A stretch of DNA of 64,000 bases, taken from contig UQGA01000009.1 of NCBI GenBank assembly GCA_900540495.1, positions 1 through 64,000 on the forward strand, in the 5' to 3' direction. Positions 8,729-18,794 of this stretch are shown here, piece after piece (position 1 is the stretch's first letter; every line of letters begins with the position of its first letter). The position numbers and the translations under genes were made by a program. The notes under the pieces were generated by a model, which saw only the letters and a list, made by a program, of their open reading frames with translations, was not told the DNA's origin and searched no databases. The DNA is from an uncultured Eubacteriales bacterium (lineage in GTDB: Bacteria; Bacillota; Clostridia; Christensenellales; CAG-138).

Positions 8729-9766
8729 ATGGAACTGGACGCACGGAAGTTGCAGATTCTCAAAGCGGTGATCGACGAGTATGTGCTCTCGGCCGCGCCC
8801 GTCGGCTCCCGTTCGATCAGCCGCCGGTCGGGCCTGAACCTGTCCAGCGCCACCATCCGCAACGAGATGGCCGATCTCGAGGAGCTGGGCTATCTGGAGC
8901 AGCCGCACACCTCTGCCGGGCGCGTCCCATCCGACAAGGCTTACCGCCTGTATGTGGACAGCATGATGCGCCGCAGCAGGCTCACTGAGGACGAGATGCG
9001 GCTGATCCGCCGCTATTTCGACCGCCGCATCGACGGTGTGGAGCTGGTGATGCAACAGACGGCGCAGGCGCTGTCCGAGGTAACGCAGTATACCGCCATG
9101 GTCCTGCCGCCGGTTCTGGAATTCAACCGGCTGCGCCACATCCAGCTCGTGCCGCTCACGGAAGGGCGGGCGCTGCTCGTCGTGGTGACGGATACGGGCT
9201 TTGCGCGCGACGCGGTCATCCGCGTGCCGGAGTATCTCCATGCAGACGAGCTGGAGAAGCTTTCCCGTCTGCTCACCTCGCGGCTGTACGATTGCCGCAT
9301 GGATCTGGTGGCGGAAAAGATACAGAACGAATTGGGCGCCGAGCTGCGCGAGCGGCGGGCCTTTCTGTCGCAGGTCGCGGAGACCATTGAGCGCCGCATG
9401 GCGCCGAACGCCCGCAGCGTGGAGCTTTCCGGCGCGACGAACATGCTGCACTATCCGGAGTACAGCGATATGACCAAGGCGCGCAACTTTCTCGCCGCGG
9501 TCGAGGGGCGCGACGCGCTGTACGGGATGCTCAAGCGTGCGAGCCAGGTTGAGTTCTGCATCACCATCGGCACGGAGAACGACCTCGAGCCGCTGCAGGA
9601 TTGCAGCGTGGTCACGGCGACCTACCGCATCGGCGATCTGCCGATGGGCTCGTTCGGCGTGATCGGGCCGACACGGATGAACTACAGCAAGGTCGTGTCC
9701 GTATTGGAATTCATGCGCAGGAGCCTCAGCGAGGTGCTGAGCAACTATATCGAGGAGGACAAGTAG
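8729..9766 (+). CDS. hrcA: Heat-inducible transcription repressor HrcA
   Basis: A 345-residue HrcA with an N-terminal winged helix (LDARKLQILKAVIDEYV..., with SSATIRNEMADLEELGYL near residues 38-57) and the C-terminal GAF-like part. It represses its own operon through the CIRCE at 8677-8703, with activity normally tuned by GroEL. The start is set by GAGGAGG upstream. It is the first gene of hrcA-grpE-dnaK-dnaJ, the standard Firmicutes order. Length and motifs are normal. Confidence 0.98.
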   Translation: MELDARKLQILKAVIDEYVLSAAPVGSRSISRRSGLNLSSATIRNEMADLEELGYLEQPHTSAGRVPSDKAYRLYVDSMMRRSRLTEDEMRLIRRYFDRRIDGVELVMQQTAQALSEVTQYTAMVLPPVLEFNRLRHIQLVPLTEGRALLVVVTDTGFARDAVIRVPEYLHADELEKLSRLLTSRLYDCRMDLVAEKIQNELGAELRERRAFLSQVAETIERRMAPNARSVELSGATNMLHYPEYSDMTKARNFLAAVEGRDALYGMLKRASQVEFCITIGTENDLEPLQDCSVVTATYRIGDLPMGSFGVIGPTRMNYSKVVSVLEFMRRSLSEVLSNYIEEDK

Positions 9767-9770
9767 AGCT

Positions 9771-10361
9771 TTGAGCAAGAGGAAGAAGGAGGCGGAAACG
9801 CCTGCCAACGAGGCCGCCGAACAGCAGGAAACGGAGGCCGCCCACCCGGAACAGCCGGAACAGGCGGAGCAGGAGGCCGGGGAAACGTTTGTGCTCACGG
9901 CCGAGCAGATGCAGGAGGCGCGCGCGCGCATCGAGAAGCTCCAGAAGGAGCGGGACGAGACCGTCGCCCTGCTGCAGCGCAATCAGGCGGATTTCGACAA
10001 CTTCCGCCGCCGCAACGCCACCGTGCGTACCGACAGCCTCGACGAGGGGCGGCGCGAGTGCATCACCGCGCTGCTGCCGGTGCTCGACAACTTCGATCGC
10101 GCCATGGAGAACGATTCCGCGGATGACGCCTCGTGGCGCGAGGGTGTGAAGCTTGTGCAGCGCCAGTTGCTCGACGTGCTGCATAAGATGGATCTGACCG
10201 AGATCGATGCAAGCGGGAAGTTTGATCCCGCGCTGCACGAAGCGGTCATGCAGGAGGCTGCGGAAGGCAGGGAGAGCGGAGAGATCATCGCGGTGTTTCA
10301 GAAGGGCTACCGCGTGGGCGACCGGATCATCCGTCATAGCATGGTCAAGGTCGCGGAATAA
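9771..10361 (+). CDS. grpE: Nucleotide exchange factor GrpE
   Basis: 196 residues starting at TTG (9771), 4 bases after the hrcA stop. The ribosome binding site GAGGAGG lies inside the end of hrcA. The protein has an acidic, Gln/Glu-rich N-terminal tail, a long coiled coil (about 38-90) with DFDNFRRR, and the beta-wing head with FDPALHEAVM and GYRVGDRIIRHSMVKV. It releases ADP from DnaK. Translation is probably coupled to hrcA. Confidence 0.97.
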   Translation: MSKRKKEAETPANEAAEQQETEAAHPEQPEQAEQEAGETFVLTAEQMQEARARIEKLQKERDETVALLQRNQADFDNFRRRNATVRTDSLDEGRRECITALLPVLDNFDRAMENDSADDASWREGVKLVQRQLLDVLHKMDLTEIDASGKFDPALHEAVMQEAAEGRESGEIIAVFQKGYRVGDRIIRHSMVKVAE

Positions 10362-10397
10362 TAAAGTTTCGGAAAGAGAAGCAGGAGGATAACAGTT

Positions 10398-12230
<1,833 letters not shown>

Positions 12231-12253
12231 ACGCGGGGAAGCAGGAAACGAAA

Positions 12254-12276
12254 AGGCGCGGCGGTACGCCGCGCCT
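12254..12276 (+). other. GC-rich hairpin in the dnaK-dnaJ gap
   Basis: AGGCGCGGCG/CGCCGCGCCT (10 bp, GTA loop) with no T-run. It is more likely an mRNA processing or stability stem, or a mild attenuator, than a full terminator. Confidence 0.5.
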
Positions 12277-12297
12277 CTTCGCAAGAGGTGAGGGGTA

Positions 12298-13449
12298 GTG
12301 GCAGAGAAGAGAGATTACTACGAAGTATTGGGCGTATCCAAGAATGCAAGCGAGGACGAGATTAAGCGTGCGTTCCGCAGGCAAGCCAAGACCTGCCACC
12401 CGGATCTGCATCCGGGAGACAAGGAGGCTGAAGCGCGCTTCAAGGAGCTCAACGAGGCGGCCGAGGTGCTGTGCGACGCGGATAAGCGCGCCAAGTACGA
12501 TCAGTTCGGCCATGCCGCGTTCGACCCGAGCATGGGCGGCCAGAATCCGTTTGAAGGCGGGTTTAGCGGTTTCGGCGGGTTCGGTTTCTCTGATATCTTC
12601 GACCAGATGTTCGGCGGCGGGTTCGGCGGCGCGGCGCGCCAGCAGAACGGCCCGGTCGCGGGCAACGACCTGCGATACAACCTGACGCTGTCGTTTGAAG
12701 AGGCGGCGCTCGGCGTGCGGCGCGAGGTGCTCATCCCGCGCGAGGAGAGCTGCAATACGTGCGGCGGCTCCGGCGCGCGGCCGGGAACGGAGCCGGTGCG
12801 CTGCACCACCTGCGGCGGTACCGGCCAGGTGCGCACGCAGCAGAACACCATTCTCGGTTCGTTTACGTCCACGCGGCCGTGTTCGGCCTGCCGTGGGACG
12901 GGCAAGGTCATCAAGGACCCCTGTCCGGATTGCAAGGGCACCGGCCGCATACGCCGGAATACGCGCATCGCCATCAACGTGCCAGCCGGTATCGACAACG
13001 GACAGACGATCAGCATGCGCGGCGAGGGCGAGGCCGGGCGGCGCGGCGGCCCGCGCGGCGATCTGTATATCACGGTTACGGTGCGGCCGCACAAGCTGTT
13101 CCAGCGGAGAGGCTTCGACCTGTATCTGGAGATGCCGATTCCGTTCACGACGGCCGCGCTCGGCGGCGAGATCACCGTCCCGACCCTCAAGGACCCGGTG
13201 CGCTATACCGTGCCCGCCGGCACGCAGTCCGGCGCCACGTTCCGCCTGCGCGAACAGGGTGTGCCGCGTCTGCAGGGGCAGGGACGGGGCGACCTGCTCG
13301 TGAAGGTCGGCATCGAGGTGCCGAAGCATCTGAACGAGGAGCAGCGGCGGCTGCTGGAGCAGTTTGAGGCTTCGCTTGGCGGCGGCGCGCGGTCGCGCGG
13401 CGGCAAGAAGAGCATCTTCTCCAAACTGCGCGAGGAGCCGGAGCGGTAA
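12298..13449 (+). CDS. dnaJ: Chaperone DnaJ (Hsp40)
   Basis: 383 residues from GTG at 12298, with AGAGGTGAGGGG ahead. A J domain with HPD (CHPDL near residue 38) and a Gly/Phe-rich region (FGGFGFSDIF, FGGGFGGAA) come first. Then follow four zinc-binding repeats (CNTCGGSG, CTTCGGTG, CSACRGTG, CPDCKGTG) and the C-terminal client-binding domains. It is a type I DnaJ that stimulates DnaK ATPase and closes the operon. Confidence 0.98.
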   Translation: MAEKRDYYEVLGVSKNASEDEIKRAFRRQAKTCHPDLHPGDKEAEARFKELNEAAEVLCDADKRAKYDQFGHAAFDPSMGGQNPFEGGFSGFGGFGFSDIFDQMFGGGFGGAARQQNGPVAGNDLRYNLTLSFEEAALGVRREVLIPREESCNTCGGSGARPGTEPVRCTTCGGTGQVRTQQNTILGSFTSTRPCSACRGTGKVIKDPCPDCKGTGRIRRNTRIAINVPAGIDNGQTISMRGEGEAGRRGGPRGDLYITVTVRPHKLFQRRGFDLYLEMPIPFTTAALGGEITVPTLKDPVRYTVPAGTQSGATFRLREQGVPRLQGQGRGDLLVKVGIEVPKHLNEEQRRLLEQFEASLGGGARSRGGKKSIFSKLREEPER

Positions 13450-13523
13450 CGCGCGTCCGGCAGACCGCTGCAAAAGCCCACGGCGTTGAAGCAGAGAGCG
13501 GACGAAGCCCGGCTATGAGGACG

Positions 13524-13558
13524 ATGCCCGCCGGCCAGTTGGCCGGCGGGCATTTTTT
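13524..13558 (+). terminator. Terminator of the hrcA operon
   Basis: A perfect 14-bp stem (13524-13537 with 13540-13553) and a T-run at 13553-13558. Confidence 0.9.
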
Positions 13559-13667
13559 GCACGCTGGAGCGGCGCGCAAAAGCGCCGAAAAAGCAAGGGG
13601 GGTCTTTGGGACCGAGCCTTTGCCCCCGCCGCGGGCGGCGCAGGCGTCCGGCCGGTCCCGTCCGCCG

Positions 13668-15158
13668 TCAGCCCTCGTCCGTCCCCCGGTTTGCGGCGCG
13701 GCGCGCGCGGCGTTGCTGCGCCAAGAGCGCCAGCAGACATGTTGCCAGGATGCCGCCTGCCACAATCGCAGCGGCCGGGGAGGCAGCGGCGCCTGCCGGT
13801 TCCGCCGGCTCCGCCGTTGGCGTCGGCGTGGCCGATGCAGGCGTGGCGGTTAGTTTCGGGGTCGGCGTCGGCGAGGCGGTCGGCTCCGGCGTAGCGTTGA
13901 GCGAGGCGACAAACAGAGCGGGATCGATGTTTTCAAACAGGTCGGCGCCGGCCGTCGAATCCAACCCAACCGTGGTGTAAGCGAGCCCGAGACGGCGGAT
14001 ATCGCAACTGCTGGTTTCCTTGGCGATGGGATAGAACCAGAGATCCTGCTGCGACTTGTGCTCCTTGTACGCGGCGCGGGCAATCTCCAGCGCCGTCATG
14101 CCGTCATAGGCGGACAGCGGCGTTTCCACATCCAACACGACGGCGTTCTCTTCGTACAGATGGCAGTAGACCTTGCGCACCTGCCACGTGCCGTCTGATT
14201 GAACGGAAGCCGGGTCGAAGGAGGCGTCGGCGGCCAACCGTGCCGCCTCCAGGGCGGCGTTGGCGCTGATGATGTGTTGCCAGTGCCCATATTCGCCCCG
14301 AACGGGGTCCTGTGCGAAGACCACAAGCGGGCGAACGCTGCGATAGAGCCGCACGAGGGAAAGCAACACCTCGTCCTCGCGGAACTGGGACTTCTTTTCT
14401 TTCGGTTCGGAGGTATGGATATCGGGAAAGCCTAGGAAGTGGGGATAGGCGCGCACACCGGCGGTCCAGAGGCCGTTGAGCGCCTCGTGCAGGCGGCCAA
14501 AGTTTTTTGGCGTGGTCACATAGGCGAAGGTGCCCGTCAGGCCGCGCTCCCCGCCATATAAGGGGTATATCGCCCCAAGGAAGAGCCATTCGTCATCCGG
14601 ATGCGTGGTTACGATGAGAAAGTCAACGCGTTCCTCCGCAGGCTGCCATACGGGGACCTCGTCCGGCAGCGTGCCCATGCCATAGACGCGCACGTCGCAG
14701 ATCTTCGCGGAGGCGTCCACCGGCGTGATCGTTGCGCACATGCAGCCCGGCTCGAGCACGACCAGCTCGACGAGCATTTGCGGCGCGAGCGTTGCGCTGT
14801 CGAGCAGGGCGCCATCCCCGTCGAACTGTTCGATGAGAAGGGGGGTGAGCGGATCGGCGAGCCTCAGGTGTAGGTAGCCGAGCGCGGCGTCGGTCCTGGT
14901 GGTCAGCTGCAGGCGCTCCCCGGCCAGCAATTCGCAGTAGGTCAGCGGATTGCGGTCGTATAACTGACTGGCAGTAAAGCCGCTGTCAATGCGTGCATAG
15001 CTGACGCTTCGCGTCAACTCCTCCGCGATGGCGGCCGTTTCCTCCGGAATCGGCGTATCGGGCGCAGGCGTGGGCAGCGGCGTGTCCGCACCGGCGACGC
15101 CGGCAGGCAGGGCGAACAGCAGCAGACAGGCGGACAACATGGCGGCAAATTGTTTCAT
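13668..15158 (-). CDS. Secreted, membrane-tethered PIG-L/LmbE-type deacetylase
   Basis: 496 residues from ATG at 15158, chosen because GAGG precedes it and a signal peptide (MKQFAAMLSACLLLFALP) follows. Residues about 40-170 form a beta-rich region of unknown function. The PIG-L domain has the zinc/catalytic motif THPDDE (H186 onward). A C-terminal Thr/Pro spacer (TPTPTP) leads to a transmembrane segment and an Arg-rich stop-transfer tail. PIG-L family enzymes remove acetyl groups from GlcNAc-type sugars. Extracellular placement suggests a surface glycan substrate, as inference. It is divergent from the RCC1-glycosidase gene, and both are predicted surface proteins. Confidence 0.85.
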   Translation of the reverse strand: MKQFAAMLSACLLLFALPAGVAGADTPLPTPAPDTPIPEETAAIAEELTRSVSYARIDSGFTASQLYDRNPLTYCELLAGERLQLTTRTDAALGYLHLRLADPLTPLLIEQFDGDGALLDSATLAPQMLVELVVLEPGCMCATITPVDASAKICDVRVYGMGTLPDEVPVWQPAEERVDFLIVTTHPDDEWLFLGAIYPLYGGERGLTGTFAYVTTPKNFGRLHEALNGLWTAGVRAYPHFLGFPDIHTSEPKEKKSQFREDEVLLSLVRLYRSVRPLVVFAQDPVRGEYGHWQHIISANAALEAARLAADASFDPASVQSDGTWQVRKVYCHLYEENAVVLDVETPLSAYDGMTALEIARAAYKEHKSQQDLWFYPIAKETSSCDIRRLGLAYTTVGLDSTAGADLFENIDPALFVASLNATPEPTASPTPTPKLTATPASATPTPTAEPAEPAGAAASPAAAIVAGGILATCLLALLAQQRRARRAANRGTDEG

Positions 15159-15197
15159 ACGGCCTCGACTTTGGCAGATTGATGGGGAATTAAGATA

Positions 15198-15226
15198 AGT
15201 ATAGACCATCCGAAATCATGTGACAA
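15198..15226 (-). promoter_or_regulatory. Promoter of the PIG-L gene (minus strand)
   Basis: On the minus strand, TTGTCA (15221-15226) and TATACT (15198-15203) are separated by 17 bases. Confidence 0.7.
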
Positions 15227-15231
15227 GCCTA

Positions 15232-15260
15232 TTGACGAATTTTCGACAAAATATTACAAT
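15232..15260 (+). promoter_or_regulatory. Promoter of the RCC1-glycosidase gene
   Basis: TTGACG (15232-15237), a 17-base spacer, TACAAT (15255-15260). It is back-to-back with the PIG-L promoter, so the two surface genes share one control region. Confidence 0.75.
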
Positions 15261-15404
15261 GAACAAAAATGTAGGGCGCGCAACGCGACTCGATCACAAT
15301 GAGGGAGCTTGGGGATGGGAATGGAGAGGAAGCATGCAGGGTGGCAGCAGGCCCTGCGCACCTAGCGGACTGCTGCGGGAAGCGCCTGCCGCCGCTTTTG
15401 GTGG

Positions 15405-17639
15405 ATGGGCGTGCTGGCTTTGTTTGTCGCCGTGGGCGTGACCGCCTGCTGCCTGCTGCTGCCGCTCCATGCGCGCGCCAACAGGGCCGACGAGGCGCTC
15501 GCGCACGGCGATGGCGAGGAGGCGCTGGCGGGTTATTTTTCCGTGATCGAGGGAAGAAATTTTCTGTCCGGCGCGCTCAGCGAACGCGCGGCAGCCGGTG
15601 TTTTAAGTGCGCTGCAACAACTGCTCGATGGCGGGGAGGCGTATGCGGCGCTGCTTGCGGACGGCACGTTTGAGCGCGCCGCCGCGCTGTTCGGGGAGGC
15701 CGGCGCGACGGAGCAGGCGCAATCGCTCAACGATGCGCGGCAATATGCGCTGGCCCGGCAGTTGGAGGCGGACGGCGCGTTGGCCGAGGCCGCGGAGGCG
15801 TATCGCGCCTGCGGCGGTTATCTGGAGGCCGAAGAGGCGGAGCAGCGCTGTTTGGATGGCGTCGTATTGGCCGAGGCGCGCGCCGCATTCGACGGATATG
15901 ACTTTGTAGGCGCAGAGACGTTGCTGCTTGGCGTATTGGATGCAGCGCGCGCTCAGGCGCAGGCGGCGCAGTTTGCGGCGGAACGCGATGCCAAGCTCGG
16001 CGAACTGGCCGAGCGCTATGCCGCCCGGCTGGGTGCGGGGGCATGGTATACCGTTCTGCTCGGCGAACAGGGGATAACGGTCATGGGAGACGCGCGATAC
16101 AGCCCGGACGCGCTGCCGGATGCGGCGGACGCGGTGTTTGCCGGCCTGTTTGGGGCGCTGTTCCTGCGGGACGGCCGCGTTACCGCCTATGGCGACACAT
16201 TGGGCGCGGCGGCGGAAATGGAAGCCGCCGACGACGTCGTCTCAGCCGCGATGGGGCTCACCCATGCGCTGCTGTTGCATCGGGACGGGACGGTGACCGC
16301 GGTGGGCAGCGGCGCTTGCGGCGAGGATGCAACGGAGTCGTGGACGGATGTGCGCGCCGTCGCGGCAGGCGCTTTCCATAGCGTCGGGCTGCGTTCGGAC
16401 GGCACGGCCGTTGCGACGGGTTCGAACGCCGTCGGGCAGTGCGACGTAGGGGAATGGGCGGACATCGTCTCCATTGCCGCCGGCCTCAACCATACGGTCG
16501 GCCTGCGTTCGGATGGAACGGTGGTTGCCGTTGGGGACAACGCCTGTGGGCAGTGCAACGTGGCCGACTGGTCCAATGTCATCGGGATCGCTTGCGGGGG
16601 GAACCATACGCTAGCCCTGACGGCGGACTGGCGCGTGTTGGCCACAGGCGATAACGGAGCCGGTCAGTGTGATGTTGGGAATTGGACCGATGTGGTAGCC
16701 GTCGCGGGTGGCCTGTGGCACACGGTATGCGTGCGCGCCGACGGCAGACTGGTCACCGCAGGGACGAACGACAACGGGCAATGCCCGGCGGAGCTGCCGA
16801 CGGCTTTTGCGGCCACGCCGGATGGCACAGCATGGGAAACAACCCATCTGCCGGCAACCGAGGTAACGTTCGTTGCGGACAGGCGCGACGGCCCGTGGCT
16901 GTATGCCAGCAACAGAGGCGCCGTCTCCATTGCCGTGGACGACGCCTATTCGCTTGCCGCCGCTCGAGCCGACCTGTTTTGCACGGCCGGGACGACCCCT
17001 ACCGCCATCCTTTCCGGCGGCGGCGAGAAAGCGGCGATGGCGGCTCCCGGCCCGCGGCTGGCGCGACAGAACAGCGCCGTGTTCGCCATCACGGGCGACT
17101 TCTATTTCTATGGCACCAATCCGGACGGAATCAAGATGCGCTACGGGCAGATATACGACGACGCGGACGGCGCACAGGAGCGCGGGCTGGCCTTCTTCCC
17201 GGATGGAACGATGCGCCTCGTGGACCCGGAAACGACCACCGCCGCCGACCTGCTCGCCATCGGCGTACAGGATTGCTGGACGTTTGGTCCGGTGCTCGTG
17301 GAGCAGGGCCGGGTCGGCGATATTGAGGGGCACCGTCTCGTGAACGATTACCGTTATCTGCGCAGCGCCATCGGCACCGTGGGCGCGCATCATCATATCG
17401 CGGTAACGACCGGTACGGGGACGCTCCGACAGCTGGCGCAGCTGTTTGTCGATTATGGCTGTTCCCTTGCTTACAATCTCGATGGCGGGCGCTCGGTCTC
17501 CATGGCGTTTATGGGCGAGTCCGTCAACCGGTCGTACTATGAGGAACTTGGCGCCCGCTATCTGCGGGATATGGTCGGCTTTCTGCAAAGCGACCTGGTC
17601 CCGGGGCCCTACGAGCGGTATTATAATCGAGCCTGGTGA
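15405..17639 (+). CDS. Membrane-anchored RCC1-repeat / phosphodiester glycosidase (NAGPA-like) fusion
   Basis: 744 residues from ATG 15405. An N-terminal membrane segment (about 2-22) is followed by an Ala-rich helical, TPR-like stretch (about 25-190). Next is a beta-propeller of RCC1-type repeats (about 270-460, each with a LRSDGT...GxNxxGQC pattern). Last comes a phosphodiester glycosidase domain (about 560-740) with GDFYFYG and the signature YNLDGGRS. The last family removes GlcNAc from phosphodiesters or cell-surface polymers. The ribosome binding site at 15405 is poor. A much better start (ATG 15315, after GAGGGAG) is in the same frame but is blocked by TAG at 15363-15365. The real start is therefore uncertain, and the gene may need reinitiation or readthrough. 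Confidence 0.8.
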   Translation: MGVLALFVAVGVTACCLLLPLHARANRADEALAHGDGEEALAGYFSVIEGRNFLSGALSERAAAGVLSALQQLLDGGEAYAALLADGTFERAAALFGEAGATEQAQSLNDARQYALARQLEADGALAEAAEAYRACGGYLEAEEAEQRCLDGVVLAEARAAFDGYDFVGAETLLLGVLDAARAQAQAAQFAAERDAKLGELAERYAARLGAGAWYTVLLGEQGITVMGDARYSPDALPDAADAVFAGLFGALFLRDGRVTAYGDTLGAAAEMEAADDVVSAAMGLTHALLLHRDGTVTAVGSGACGEDATESWTDVRAVAAGAFHSVGLRSDGTAVATGSNAVGQCDVGEWADIVSIAAGLNHTVGLRSDGTVVAVGDNACGQCNVADWSNVIGIACGGNHTLALTADWRVLATGDNGAGQCDVGNWTDVVAVAGGLWHTVCVRADGRLVTAGTNDNGQCPAELPTAFAATPDGTAWETTHLPATEVTFVADRRDGPWLYASNRGAVSIAVDDAYSLAAARADLFCTAGTTPTAILSGGGEKAAMAAPGPRLARQNSAVFAITGDFYFYGTNPDGIKMRYGQIYDDADGAQERGLAFFPDGTMRLVDPETTTAADLLAIGVQDCWTFGPVLVEQGRVGDIEGHRLVNDYRYLRSAIGTVGAHHHIAVTTGTGTLRQLAQLFVDYGCSLAYNLDGGRSVSMAFMGESVNRSYYEELGARYLRDMVGFLQSDLVPGPYERYYNRAW

Positions 17640-17665
17640 TACGGGCTGTCAGGAAGCGGAAAAAG

Positions 17666-17694
17666 GGGCCATCCCGAATGGGATGGCCCTTTGT
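17666..17694 (+). terminator. Terminator after the RCC1-glycosidase gene
   Basis: GGGCCATCCC/GGGATGGCCC (17666-17675 and 17680-17689, GAAT loop), followed by a T-rich tail. Confidence 0.75.
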
Positions 17695-17709
17695 GTTTCC
17701 GTCCGTTGC

Positions 17710-17740
17710 CTTTCTTCACGGTGCCCACAGGTGAAGAAAG
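17710..17740. repeat. Perfect 10-bp inverted repeat
   Basis: CTTTCTTCAC (17710-17719) pairs with GTGAAGAAAG (17731-17740). No T-run follows. It lies just upstream of a well-formed ribosome binding site and start at 17796. Confidence 0.5.
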
Positions 17741-17779
17741 TATTGGTATGATGTACTGATGTAGTTCGTTACTCGTTTT

Positions 17780-17880
17780 AAGGAGGAAATCGGTAATGAA
17801 AAAACAATGCAGCGGACGGAAATCTGTTGTCATGGTTCTTTCACGTCTTCAGTATACCACATCCGCCCATGCGAGACAAG
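17780..17880 (+). pseudogene. Possible gene remnant: strong start signals without a recognisable gene
   Basis: AAGGAGG is followed by ATG at 17796 and a Lys-rich start (MKKQCSGRKSVVMVL) like a signal peptide. Downstream, the frame stays open only as the antisense of the radical SAM gene and resembles nothing known. It may be the 5' end of a deleted secreted-protein gene. A real short peptide cannot be excluded. Confidence 0.3.
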
Positions 17881-17918
17881 GGCGGGCGGATGCAAAAATT
17901 GTGTCATTTTTGTTAAGT

Positions 17919-18794
17919 TCACCACGCTTCTTCGAAGTTTGGCGTGTAGTCGAGCGAGGCGCTTTCCGGGCCCTGAATCCAAACGTTGGAAAAGCCGAGC
18001 GCACAGCAGTAATCGACGGCTCGCGCATATTCCCGGGCGGTCAGGCGGCGGTTGAGCGGCGGCTGCGTAACGTTCGGCGTCGGCGCGTATTGCCGCATGA
18101 GCGACAGGTGCGTATCCAGCGGCAGATGGGCGGCGATGAAGTCCAGCACGCGCCTTGCTTCGTCCACGCAGGCGGGCAATACGAGGTGCCGGATCAGCAG
18201 GCCCCGCACGGCGATGCCGTCGGCGTCCAGCCGGAGCGTGCCAACCTGGCGATACATCTCGAGAATCGCATCTCCGGCAAAGTCGAAGTAGTCTGCCCGG
18301 CCGGAAAAGCGGGCGGCGAGCGCCGGCGTGACGTATTTGAGATCGGGCAGATAGATGTCCACAAGCCCCTCCAGCGCGCGCAGCGCGGCGACCAGCTCAT
18401 AGCCGTTGGTATTGTATACGACGGGAATGCGAAGGCCGTTTTGACGGGCAAGCGCAAGCGAAGTCCGTACTGCCGCCAGATGCGGCGTCGGCGTGACGAG
18501 GTTGATGTTGTGCGCCCCCGCCGCTTGCAGGGCCAGGTATACGTCGGCAAGTTGCTGTGGCGTGTGCGGGCGGCCGGCCTTGCCGTCGTGCAGGACATGG
18601 TTCTGGCAGAAGACGCAGGCAAGGTTGCAGCCGGAGAAGAAGACCGCCCCGGAGCCGCGCGTTCCGCTGATGCAGGGCTCCTCCCAGAGGTGCAGCGCAG
18701 CGCGCGCAACGCGGGGGAGATCCCCCGCGTTGCAAGGCCCGGTATGGACGGTGCGGTCCGTGCCGCATCGGCGCGGACAGGCGGTGCAGCGCAT
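17919..18794 (-). CDS. Radical SAM protein, PflA/PflX-like
   Basis: 291 residues from ATG 18794. Cys-rich N-terminus (CTACPRRC...GPCNAG), then the 4Fe-4S/SAM motif CNLACVFCQN (CxxxCxxC) near residues 55-65. The rest is a single TIM-barrel domain with NLVTPTPH and YNTNGYE. It matches the COG1313-type family related to pyruvate-formate-lyase activating enzyme. The substrate is unknown. ATG overlaps the stop of the upstream NlpC/P60 gene (TAATG), so the two are translationally coupled despite unrelated functions. Longer readings upstream of 18794 are shadows of the NlpC gene. Confidence 0.88.
   Translation of the reverse strand: MRCTACPRRCGTDRTVHTGPCNAGDLPRVARAALHLWEEPCISGTRGSGAVFFSGCNLACVFCQNHVLHDGKAGRPHTPQQLADVYLALQAAGAHNINLVTPTPHLAAVRTSLALARQNGLRIPVVYNTNGYELVAALRALEGLVDIYLPDLKYVTPALAARFSGRADYFDFAGDAILEMYRQVGTLRLDADGIAVRGLLIRHLVLPACVDEARRVLDFIAAHLPLDTHLSLMRQYAPTPNVTQPPLNRRLTAREYARAVDYCCALGFSNVWIQGPESASLDYTPNFEEAW

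Noticed and set aside
15363..15365. TAG read as a sense codon (genetic code change)
   Set aside because: Several intact genes in the window end with TAG, so reassignment is unlikely.
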